From NCBI GenBank assembly GCA_016763815.1, contig JAESTB010000209.1, positions 1 to 6,293 on the forward strand: a stretch of DNA of 6,293 bases, given 5' to 3'. The stretch's first letter is position 1. Every line of letters starts with the position of its first letter. Position numbers and translations under genes: made by a program. The notes under the pieces were generated by a model, which searched no databases, was not told the DNA's origin, and worked only from the letters and a program-made list of their open reading frames with translations. Below, piece by piece: positions 1 to 5,256 of this stretch. The DNA is from Arenicella sp. (lineage in GTDB: Bacteria; Pseudomonadota; Gammaproteobacteria; Arenicellales; Arenicellaceae).

Positions 1-200
1 GCCTCAAGCAAATCACTGATACAAGTGCGATTGAGGCAGTTGTTGATGAGGTAATTGCCTCATGCCCAGAACAGGTTCAGCAGTTTAAAGATGGCAATGA
101 AAAAGTGATTGGTTTTTTAGTCGGCCAAGTGATGAAAAAATCACGCGGTAAAGCCAACCCACAGATGGCTAACGAAATGCTGCAAGCCAAGCTAGTTTAA
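1..200 (+). CDS. gatB: Asp-tRNA(Asn)/Glu-tRNA(Gln) amidotransferase subunit B, C-terminal end (5' partial)
   Basis: This is the last 65 codons of GatB, read in the frame that starts at base 3 and ending with TAA at 198-200. GatB is part of the GatCAB complex, which converts Glu-tRNA(Gln) and Asp-tRNA(Asn) to Gln- and Asn-tRNA in the cytoplasm. The visible part is the GatB/YqeY-type tail domain that contacts tRNA. Its hallmark is the end motif FLVGQVMKKSRGKANP followed by a short amphipathic helix ending NEMLQAKLV. This tail is very conserved in the family, so the assignment is strong although the catalytic part lies outside the window. The next gene starts 26 bases downstream on the same strand with no hairpin between them, so read-through transcription into it is likely. 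Confidence 0.95.
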   Translation, partial: LKQITDTSAIEAVVDEVIASCPEQVQQFKDGNEKVIGFLVGQVMKKSRGKANPQMANEMLQAKLV

Positions 201-226
201 CTATTAATCTTAACCTGAGTTTCAAT

Positions 227-1018
227 ATGAGCCTAAGTTTCTCTGACCTTCTGAACAGCCTAAAAACCACGACTGAGCAGCAAAGCAGCGTAACCGTAAC
301 CGACAACTGGATGCAAGGCCGCACCACCTACGGCGGCATGTCGGCGGCGATTTGTTACCAAGCAGTGGTCAACGACTTTCCGGATTTGCCGCCGCTACGG
401 TCAGCGCAGATAAACTTCATTGGTCCGGTCGGTGGGGAAGTGAGCGTGACTACCAAAGTAATGCGTCAAGGGCGATCGGTAGCCTATATTGGTGCTGAAA
501 TGATGGGTGAGAAAGGTCTAGCAACGCATGCGGTGTTTTGCTTCGGTGAAAACCGAGAATCGCGCTTAAATCAAGATTTTACCGATAAACCAGAAGTCGC
601 CAATGTTGAGCAATCCAGCAACTTCTTTGGCTCAGGCTTTGGGCCGTCATTTGCCAACAACTACGACTGCCTGCTAGCCCAAGGAGGGCACCCTATAAGC
701 GGTTCAGACGCACACGAGCACTTTATTTGGGTTCGCCACAAGGATAACAATGCTAACGACATGGCCGCCCTAATTGGCATCTCAGACATGCCTCCGCCAG
801 CAGTACTGCCAATGTTCAAAGAATTCGCGCCAATCAGCTCGATGACCTGGATGATGAACTTTCTCAGAGAAGACATCAGCACCGAAGACGGCTGGTGGCT
901 AATGCGCTCAGCCGCCGAGCATGCGCGCAACGGCTATTCTAGCCAAGACATGCAAGTTTGGAATAAGGCTGGCAACTTGGTGATTAGTGCCCGTCAGAAC
1001 GTGGCGATATTTTATTAA
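227..1018 (+). CDS. Thioesterase family protein (double hotdog, TesB/4HBT_3-like)
   Basis: This 263-aa protein is probably a cytoplasmic acyl-CoA thioesterase that hydrolyses an acyl-CoA to free acid and CoA; the substrate is not readable from the sequence. The N-terminal hotdog (about residues 15-108) has the family pattern WMQGRTTYGGMSAAICYQA at 28-46, then a strand with NFIGPV. The C-terminal hotdog (about 140-263) has a D-M-P-P-P segment at 187-191, SSMTW at 204-208 and the closing strand with ARQNVAIF at 255-262. By comparison with TesB, Asp187, a Ser/Thr near 204-207 and Gln257 are the likely active-site trio; this alignment was done by eye. There is no signal peptide or membrane segment. 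The ATG at 227 has only a weak GAG upstream, which fits co-transcription with gatB. Length is normal for the family. It is unrelated in function to gatB. Confidence 0.82.
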   Translation: MSLSFSDLLNSLKTTTEQQSSVTVTDNWMQGRTTYGGMSAAICYQAVVNDFPDLPPLRSAQINFIGPVGGEVSVTTKVMRQGRSVAYIGAEMMGEKGLATHAVFCFGENRESRLNQDFTDKPEVANVEQSSNFFGSGFGPSFANNYDCLLAQGGHPISGSDAHEHFIWVRHKDNNANDMAALIGISDMPPPAVLPMFKEFAPISSMTWMMNFLREDISTEDGWWLMRSAAEHARNGYSSQDMQVWNKAGNLVISARQNVAIFY

Positions 1019-1104
1019 GCATAAAAACTTGAATTAGGCCCGACATGATCAGTGCTTGCCTGACAGCGAATAATTGATAAATTGGCTGAAAGTTGACCAT
1101 TTAA

Positions 1105-1251
1105 GTCATCTTGAGCGAAGCCGAATGATCTTTAGATTGCGACGAATATTCGAGATTTTTCCACTGGCTTAGTTTTTGTATATTGAGCGATTATTAAACT
1201 TCGCCCATACATTCACTGCCGTGGCAAACTTTGTTCGAAGTCGAGCAGCCG
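1105..1251. repeat. Degenerate dispersed intergenic repeat (GTCATYYTGAGCGAAG type)
   Basis: The 268-bp gap between two convergent genes (1019-1286) holds no credible gene. At 1105-1135 it reads GTCATCTTGAGCGAAGCCGA followed by ATGATCTTTAG. This closely resembles the short intergenic repeat seen in many bacterial genomes with a core like GTCATTCTGAGCGAAG and GAATCT. A second piece, CGAGATTTTTCCACT at 1151-1165, resembles the other arm of the same family (GAGATTTCTCCACT). A third, TTCGAAGTCGAGCAG at 1234-1248, looks like a decayed piece. The match is from memory of the consensus; no other copy lies in this window. The function of these repeats is not established. No clear terminator for either neighbour was seen in the gap. 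Confidence 0.5.
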
Positions 1252-1286
1252 CTTAATATCAAGCCCGTGTCTTGCCACCCATAGCG

Positions 1287-2105
1287 CTAATCCTTAAAGT
1301 CTGGCTTACGCTTCTGCAACTCAGCCATTACCGCCTCGATCTGATTCGCAGTGCCCATGATTTTATCTTGCTCAACCGACTCCATCAACAATCCTTCTTC
1401 AGCAGTTTGATAATTACTGGCATCAATTATTTTTTTAGCCGCTCGAATTGCATCTGGGTTCTTAACGGCGATTTCGTTGGCAACACTCATTGCATGAGCC
1501 AGAGGATCGTCTACGATCTCTGTAATAAAGCCCCATTCCTTTGCTTGCTGGGCATCAAATATTCTAGCCGTATAAGTGAGCTCACGGATTACATCATCGC
1601 GAATCATATGACGCATAATTTGAGTACTGCTCATATCAGGCACAAGACCCCAACGCATTTCTAGTATCGAGAATTTACTGTCGGCCTTGGCATAGCGAAA
1701 ATCAGCGCCCAAGGCAATTTGCAAACCACCGCCCAAACAAAAACCATCGACCGCCGCGATCACCGGCATTGGTAGCTCTCGCCACATCCAAACTACATAT
1801 TGCAAGGCATTAGCGATACCGTGGGTACGATCGGCGAGAACCATGGCAGGCTCCTCGTCTTTTAAGGAAACGCCCTTCTTTTCTAAAATAGATGAGAAGT
1901 TAGATTTATCTAGGCCTGCGCAAAAGTTGCCGCCATCTCCCGACACCACGACTACTCGAATACTGGGGTCTTGTCTAATCTGCTCGCCGATCATCGGGAT
2001 CGCATCAAACATTTTACTGTCCAATGCATTCATTTTATCGGCTCGCGAAAGCGTTACGTGGGCTACGTGGTTTTCAACAGAAAATTCAATTCGGTCATTA
2101 ATCAT
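1287..2105 (-). CDS. Crotonase / enoyl-CoA hydratase family protein
   Basis: This 272-aa protein is a cytoplasmic crotonase-fold enzyme acting on an acyl-CoA, probably in fatty-acid or side-chain breakdown. It starts at ATG 2105, and the family N-terminus (VENHVAHVTLSRADKMNALD) begins at residue 10. The first oxyanion-hole segment is FCAGLD at 61-66 and the second is CLGGGLQIALGADFRYA at 123-139. Counting against rat mitochondrial hydratase, the Glu144 position is Gln129, while Glu164 is kept as Glu149. Asp157 lies eight residues later, the same spacing as Glu196/Asp204 in dienoyl-CoA isomerase. It may therefore not be a classical hydratase. The C-terminus (KRKPDFKD) resembles the group annotated as crotonase/enoyl-CoA hydratase family protein. 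It is convergent with the thioesterase and divergent from folE. No strong Shine-Dalgarno precedes the ATG. Confidence 0.9.
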   Translation of the reverse strand: MINDRIEFSVENHVAHVTLSRADKMNALDSKMFDAIPMIGEQIRQDPSIRVVVVSGDGGNFCAGLDKSNFSSILEKKGVSLKDEEPAMVLADRTHGIANALQYVVWMWRELPMPVIAAVDGFCLGGGLQIALGADFRYAKADSKFSILEMRWGLVPDMSSTQIMRHMIRDDVIRELTYTARIFDAQQAKEWGFITEIVDDPLAHAMSVANEIAVKNPDAIRAAKKIIDASNYQTAEEGLLMESVEQDKIMGTANQIEAVMAELQKRKPDFKD

Positions 2106-2190
2106 AATTTAAAATTTGCAAGTTATCTTTTTAACATTAAGTGTGGCGTTTGAATCAAGCCGCAGCAACGCGGATTATATATTTTTATCG

Positions 2191-2235
2191 AGGAGGCCTA
2201 AGATGACCAAGCGTGGACCACTCAGATTAGCATAA
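2191..2235 (+). other. Possible leader peptide frame upstream of folE (10 codons, strong Shine-Dalgarno)
   Basis: AGGAGG at 2191-2196 stands six bases before an ATG at 2203, the best ribosome-binding site seen in the 239-bp gap between the crotonase gene and folE. It opens a frame encoding MTKRGPLRLA and stops at TAA 2233-2235. It could be a leader peptide acting on folE, or the remains of a lost gene: the same frame stays open after the stop for about 21 more codons. A second 22-codon frame (2240-2308) starts nearby but has no ribosome-binding site. No riboswitch fold was recognised in the gap. Translation is unproven. Confidence 0.3.
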
Positions 2236-2293
2236 TTAGATGGGCAAAATGATGACCGAGATCAAACAAACCACTTGGAATTTGAGCCTTTTG

Positions 2294-2321
2294 TTGCATA
2301 ATCGATAAAAGAAGTTTTAAT
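2294..2321 (+). promoter_or_regulatory. Weak candidate sigma-70 promoter for folE
   Basis: TTGCAT (2294-2299) and TTTAAT (2316-2321) are separated by 16 bases. They match the -35 and -10 consensus at four and five of six positions respectively. Transcription would start near 2328, leaving a leader of roughly 17 bases before the folE ATG at 2345. The surrounding DNA is AT-rich, so chance matches are expected. If this were the main promoter, the short frame at 2203-2235 would lie outside the transcript. Confidence 0.25.
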
Positions 2322-2344
2322 TGATACAATTAGCGAGTTTATAA

Positions 2345-2887
2345 ATGGAAGACGCCTACAAAAAAATTATTATCGAATGCGGAGAAGACCTCAGCCGTCC
2401 GGGTTTAGCAGACACACCAAAGCGTGCGGCCAAGGCGATGAAGTTTTTGACTCAGGGCTATGGCCAAGATCTAGACACGGTAATTAACAACGCTTTATTT
2501 CCGTCTGATTCTCGTGAAATGGTTGTGGTTAAAGATATTGAGCTTTACTCGATGTGCGAGCATCACCTGTTGCCGTTTATTGGTAAAGCACACGTGGCTT
2601 ATATTCCTAATGGTAAAGTGCTTGGCTTATCTAAAATAGCGCTCATCGTTGATATGTATGCCCGGCGTATGCAAATCCAAGAGCAATTGACTACAGAGAT
2701 CGCGGAGACTATACGTGAAGTAACCGGCGCCGAAGGCGTTGGCGTTATTATTGAAGCAAAACACATGTGCATGATGATGCGCGGCGTTCAAAAACAAAAC
2801 TCGATTATGAAAACATCATCAATGCTCGGTAATTTTAGAAGCAATCAGGCCACTCGTACCGAATTTTTATCCTTAGTAAACGGCTAA
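2345..2887 (+). CDS. folE: GTP cyclohydrolase I
   Basis: This 180-aa cytoplasmic enzyme converts GTP to 7,8-dihydroneopterin triphosphate, the first step of folate (and pterin) synthesis. It normally works as a homodecamer with one zinc per subunit. All key residues are present at a constant offset of 39 from E. coli FolE. The zinc ligands are Cys71 and His74 (in MCEHHLLPF) and Cys142 (in KHMCMMMRG). His73 and His140 are the catalytic histidines, and Ser96 (LGLSKI) and Gln112 (QIQEQLT) contact GTP. The N-terminal helix is shorter than in E. coli (222 aa), as in many bacterial FolE proteins. The intact zinc site makes this type IA, not the zinc-independent FolE2. The ATG has only a weak GAG-like site upstream (about 2334-2337). 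The gene stands alone on its strand here; no other folate gene is visible. Confidence 0.97.
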   Translation: MEDAYKKIIIECGEDLSRPGLADTPKRAAKAMKFLTQGYGQDLDTVINNALFPSDSREMVVVKDIELYSMCEHHLLPFIGKAHVAYIPNGKVLGLSKIALIVDMYARRMQIQEQLTTEIAETIREVTGAEGVGVIIEAKHMCMMMRGVQKQNSIMKTSSMLGNFRSNQATRTEFLSLVNG

Positions 2888-3030
2888 CTATTTGGCAAAT
2901 TTCACCCAAATGGGTGAGGCGACGCTAACGGGTCTTGACTTACTATTTAGCTGACAAAACATCACCTGGACGTGGCATAAGCGACACCGAAGGCTTTATA
3001 CACATTTATCTACAAGGAGTTAGTGTTTTG

Positions 3031-3050
3031 TTGGTACCAATTGGTACTAA
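3031..3050. promoter_or_regulatory. Operator-like tandem palindrome
   Basis: Two adjacent 10-mers, TTGGTACCAA and TTGGTACTAA, differ at one base; the first is a perfect palindrome. Across their junction, GTACCAATTGGTAC (3034-3047) is a perfect 14-bp palindrome. This symmetry is typical of a dimeric repressor site, but no regulator can be named. It lies between the convergent folE and LOG-family genes, so it does not sit upstream of an evident promoter. Other structure nearby is AAGGAG at 3014-3019, followed by short frames from GTG 3023 and TTG 3028 that I do not consider genes. Confidence 0.3.
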
Positions 3051-3051
3051 G

Positions 3052-3086
3052 CCACTATGTTGCTCAACAACATAGTGGTCTCTTTG
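3052..3086 (+). terminator. Hairpin, probable intrinsic terminator after folE
   Basis: CCACTATGTTG (3052-3062) and CAACATAGTGG (3068-3078) form a perfect 11-bp stem with a five-base loop (CTCAA). The stem is followed on the plus strand by TCTCTTTG, a modest T-rich run, so the terminator faces folE, which ends 164 bases upstream. On the opposite strand the stem is not followed by T residues, so it would serve the LOG-family gene poorly. The stem is AT-rich for a terminator, hence the moderate confidence. Confidence 0.45.
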
Positions 3087-3123
3087 ATTAATAAATTCGC
3101 AGAGTTAGCCTATCACTTTGCAT

Positions 3124-3693
3124 TCATTCTCCAAGCTTTGGCTCGAATGATGCAGTGTAATTGACAAGAATTTTCATTACCTCTTCGGGCGTACCGGCGC
3201 TCAGCAACTGGTCAACATGGCTCTTTTTTACGAAACCTTGTTGGCTAGCATGATCTAAAAAAGCTAATAATTTGTCGTAATAGCCATTGCTGTTTAATAC
3301 CGCACAAGGCTTACTATGAAAGCCTAATTGAAGCCATGTTAAGGCCTCGAATAGTTCTTCCAGAGTTCCTAGCCCCCCTGGCATTGCTATAAAACCATCA
3401 GACAGCAACATCATTCTCGCCTTACGCTGGTGCATATCGTCGACCACCTCTAAGGTAGAAAGGCCTGTATGGGCAACTTCCATATCAGCAATCGTTTGAG
3501 GTATCCCTCCGGTAACCCGCCCTCCCGCCTGCAACACCGAGTCAGCAATTGCCCCCATGGTTCCAACACTTGCTCCGCCATAAACCAGACCAAACCCGCC
3601 GGCCGCGATAGCACCGCCAAGTTTCCTAGCTGACTTCATATAGGAATCGCCTAAGCCACTACTTGAACCACAAAATACACAGATATTTTTCAT
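3124..3693 (-). CDS. LOG family protein (nucleoside 5'-monophosphate phosphoribohydrolase)
   Basis: This 189-aa Rossmann-like protein belongs to the LOG/TIGR00730 family. The family cleaves N6-modified AMP (cytokinin riboside monophosphate) or other nucleoside monophosphates to base and ribose 5-phosphate, in the cytoplasm. The order of motifs is typical. The N-terminal strand ICVFCGSSSG is at 4-13, a glycine-rich loop LVYGGASVGTMG at 36-47, and MHQRKARM at 87-94. The signature PGGLGTLEE at 105-113 carries the catalytic Arg/Glu environment. Length matches the family. Such genes were long mis-annotated as lysine decarboxylases; that activity is not expected here. The start at 3693 is the only ATG before the conserved strand and has no strong Shine-Dalgarno. 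The gene converges on folE and diverges from the small frame at 3852. Confidence 0.93.
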   Translation of the reverse strand: MKNICVFCGSSSGLGDSYMKSARKLGGAIAAGGFGLVYGGASVGTMGAIADSVLQAGGRVTGGIPQTIADMEVAHTGLSTLEVVDDMHQRKARMMLLSDGFIAMPGGLGTLEELFEALTWLQLGFHSKPCAVLNSNGYYDKLLAFLDHASQQGFVKKSHVDQLLSAGTPEEVMKILVNYTASFEPKLGE

Positions 3694-3851
3694 ATTAAAT
3701 TTAGCCGCTACTGATCGTTGTTGTTAAATCTGCAAAGTAAGCCATCTAACTCGTTTACAAAAACTCGCCGACTAGCAGAGTTTAATGGCGCAGGGCCTCA
3801 GGAGTGTTCGCCAATACCACGAAGAGTGTCCATGAAATCTTAAGGAGATGA

Positions 3852-4022
3852 GTGAATACCCAGATAGCTCAAGAAAAAGCAAAAGAACTAACTGGCGAAA
3901 ATATTGATATTGATAGCTTGGTTGATACGTTGTTTGATGTGGGATTTGCATATAAGGATCAAAAAAAAGAACAATATCAAGAACCGCGATCAAGGCCCAT
4001 TCTCGGTAAAGATCAATACTAA
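3852..4022 (+). CDS. Small hypothetical protein (56 aa, GTG start)
   Basis: I do not recognise this protein. It begins with GTG at 3852, preceded by AAGGAG (3842-3847) four bases upstream, and an in-frame TGA at 3849-3851 rules out an earlier start. The product is hydrophilic and acidic in the first half (AKELTGENIDIDSLVDTLF, residues 10-28). It then has a Lys/Gln-rich stretch and ends RSRPILGKDQY. There is no signal peptide or membrane segment. The ATG at 3848 abuts the same Shine-Dalgarno too closely and opens only a 19-codon frame. Eight A bases at 3961-3968 inside the gene would, with one A fewer, join it to the frame described at 3969-4185. Either this 56-aa form is complete, or it is the front of a frameshifted 110-aa membrane protein. 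It points toward the FHA-kinase pair 255 bp downstream. Confidence 0.5.
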   Translation: MNTQIAQEKAKELTGENIDIDSLVDTLFDVGFAYKDQKKEQYQEPRSRPILGKDQY

Positions 4023-4185
4023 AGTTGCTAAGATTTTTACCTCAATACCGTCGCTAATTACCTACCTAGTTATCGTATCATACGCTGGTTTTTTGGTCTT
4101 TTCCGACGAGCTCTATAGCGTTGATGCTAGCGCACTTATTTTCATCGAAAACATCACCTTACCTGCTCGCAGCGACGCTTCATGA
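3969..4185 (+). pseudogene. Out-of-phase reading frame with a membrane-like segment
   Basis: After the A8 run, the frame one base ahead of the 56-aa gene stays open to TGA 4183-4185. It encodes a plausible stretch: a basic part (NINTK-like, KVAKIFTS), then a hydrophobic segment LITYLVIVSYAGFLVF of about 16-20 residues, then an acidic tail with SDELYSVDAS. No usable ATG, GTG or TTG with a ribosome-binding site begins this segment; the frame's only ATG, at 3904, lies inside the 56-aa gene and has no Shine-Dalgarno. It may be the back half of a gene broken or slipped at the A8 run, or a chance open frame. From 4186 to 4277 nothing else but the candidate promoter was seen. Confidence 0.3.
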
Positions 4186-4208
4186 GCTCGGTCACCGTAC
4201 ACTAACGC

Positions 4209-4238
4209 AAGACATCAAAAACGGATTATGACTATAAT
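4209..4238 (+). promoter_or_regulatory. Candidate sigma-70 promoter for the FHA-kinase pair
   Basis: A perfect -10 hexamer, TATAAT at 4233-4238, lies 40 bases before the FHA gene ATG at 4278. A partial -35, AAGACA at 4209-4214, matches four of six consensus bases at an 18-bp spacing. Transcription would begin near 4245, giving a leader of about 33 bases. This is the best promoter-like sequence in the window and suggests the pair has its own transcript independent of the small frame upstream. Confidence 0.45.
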
Positions 4239-4277
4239 GTTCAGTAATTTATACTCGACGACTCATCTTAGAACTCA

Positions 4278-5237
4278 ATGGCTTATCTAAAGGATTTCGA
4301 AACAAACCAAGTCATTTATTTGCGGGCTTATCATTCAATTGGTCGGCGAGAGAATGAAGTCAGTACCTGCTTAGAGTTTGATTTCGTTTCCAATCTTCAT
4401 GCTCTCATTGAGTGGAAAGCCACGAGGTGGACAATCAGAGACATGTCATCTAACGGCACATGGCTAAACGGCGATAGGCTTGAGACGTTCACTTCACACT
4501 TATTAAAACAGGGCGATGTGATTGAGGTAGCTGGGCGAAATGGTATTAAATTTGATTTTTTTGATGCTAGCTCACCAGTTGACATGATCTACCAAGTCGA
4601 TCAGAACTTGAATGTCCATCAGCTCTTAGAAGATTGCCTTTTACCCAGTAGTGAATCTCCTGATATCGAGCTGTATAAATGCCCTGAGCGACATGAATGG
4701 TTTGCTAGCCACATCGACTCAGGGCCTAGCAATGAAGGCGAATGGGGCCCCTTCGAGCACAACAGTGAGTTAATGATTAATAACCAACCTTGGCGCTTTT
4801 TTCTGGGTAACGAACAAACTCAAACTAAGGTTATTGAATCCTCTCAGTCAGACATGTCTGATATCGAGTTTCGCTTCGACATCAGTCAAGATGAAGAGAG
4901 CACTAGTTTGACTCTTATTCAAGGAGCGGCAGAGAACGACTTGTATGATCGAGGGCATCATTATCTCCTAGCCCACTTGTTGCGGCACAAGCATGCGCAA
5001 AAAGTTGCCTCACAAAACTCTTCGGAGGTTGGCTGGATAAGTTGCGAAGACCTTCGTAATGACATGGGTGTTGAAGAAAGGTACTTGAATATTATGATCT
5101 TTCGAGCACGCAAACAAATTGGCGAGGCTCTGCGAGGTTACTCTGGAAGCCGTAAACTGTTCGAGCGTCGACGTGGAGCAGTCCGCACCGGCATCAGTAA
5201 GTTTTCCATTTATAAAGGAGGTCGGCGCGAGATATAA
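4278..5237 (+). CDS. FHA domain protein with C-terminal winged-helix DNA-binding domain
   Basis: This 319-aa cytoplasmic protein is a probable transcription regulator that senses phosphothreonine. The N-terminal FHA domain spans about residues 1-95. It has the phosphopeptide-binding pattern SIGRREN (20-26), SNLHALI (38-44), SSNGTWLNG (57-65) and LKQGDVIEV (76-84). Residues 100-215 are an acidic region of unknown fold. Residues 225-315 look like an OmpR/SARP-type winged helix: a first helix (YLLAHLLRHKHAQK), GWISCEDLR, a likely recognition helix around LNIMIFRARKQIGEALRG (270-287), then a basic hairpin FERRRGAVRTG ending FSIYKGG. No receiver domain or membrane segment is present. ATG 4278 is the first possible start (in-frame TAG at 4269) but lacks a Shine-Dalgarno. 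The membrane kinase gene follows after 19 bases, so the kinase is the natural partner. Mycobacterial EmbR combines the same two domains in the opposite order. Confidence 0.82.
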   Translation: MAYLKDFETNQVIYLRAYHSIGRRENEVSTCLEFDFVSNLHALIEWKATRWTIRDMSSNGTWLNGDRLETFTSHLLKQGDVIEVAGRNGIKFDFFDASSPVDMIYQVDQNLNVHQLLEDCLLPSSESPDIELYKCPERHEWFASHIDSGPSNEGEWGPFEHNSELMINNQPWRFFLGNEQTQTKVIESSQSDMSDIEFRFDISQDEESTSLTLIQGAAENDLYDRGHHYLLAHLLRHKHAQKVASQNSSEVGWISCEDLRNDMGVEERYLNIMIFRARKQIGEALRGYSGSRKLFERRRGAVRTGISKFSIYKGGRREI

Positions 5238-5255
5238 ATGCTGATCGTAAAATAA
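5214..5255 (+). promoter_or_regulatory. Internal Shine-Dalgarno and 5-codon minigene before the kinase
   Basis: A consensus-like AAAGGAGGT at 5214-5222 lies in the last codons of the FHA gene (Lys-Gly-Gly). The first ATG after it is at 5238, directly after the FHA stop TAA (5235-5237). It opens a frame of five codons, MLIVK, that stops at 5253-5255, one base before the kinase ATG at 5257. The kinase ATG has no close ribosome-binding site of its own. This fits re-initiation by ribosomes finishing the FHA gene or the minigene. The purine run could also be merely coding sequence. Confidence 0.3.
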
Positions 5256-5256
5256 C

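Noticed and set aside
661..930. 89-codon open frame on the minus strand inside the thioesterase gene
   Set aside because: It lies wholly within a well-supported gene and its translation resembles no protein family; it is a shadow frame.
1272..1664. 130-codon plus-strand frame opposite the crotonase gene
   Set aside because: It is antisense to a clear crotonase and has no ribosome-binding site or family resemblance.
2106..2170. Possible minus-strand promoter for the crotonase gene (TTGATT ... TGTTAA)
   Set aside because: The -10 match is poor and the region is AT-rich, so it cannot be told from chance.
2901..2918. Small hairpin TTCACCC-AAAT-GGGTGAG just after folE
   Set aside because: The stem is seven pairs with one wobble and is not followed by T residues, so it is a poor terminator; the stem at 3052-3078 is better.
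3785..3835. 16-codon frame MAQGLRSVRQYHEECP
   Set aside because: No ribosome-binding site and no recognisable similarity; too short to support.
3772..3993. 73-codon minus-strand frame upstream of the LOG-family gene
   Set aside because: It overlaps the better-supported 56-aa plus-strand frame, has no Shine-Dalgarno, and gives an aromatic-rich translation unlike a real protein.
4228..4290. 20-codon frame overlapping the FHA start (MTIMFSNLYS...)
   Set aside because: No Shine-Dalgarno; its first codons fall on the predicted promoter -10 region, so it would not be transcribed from that promoter.
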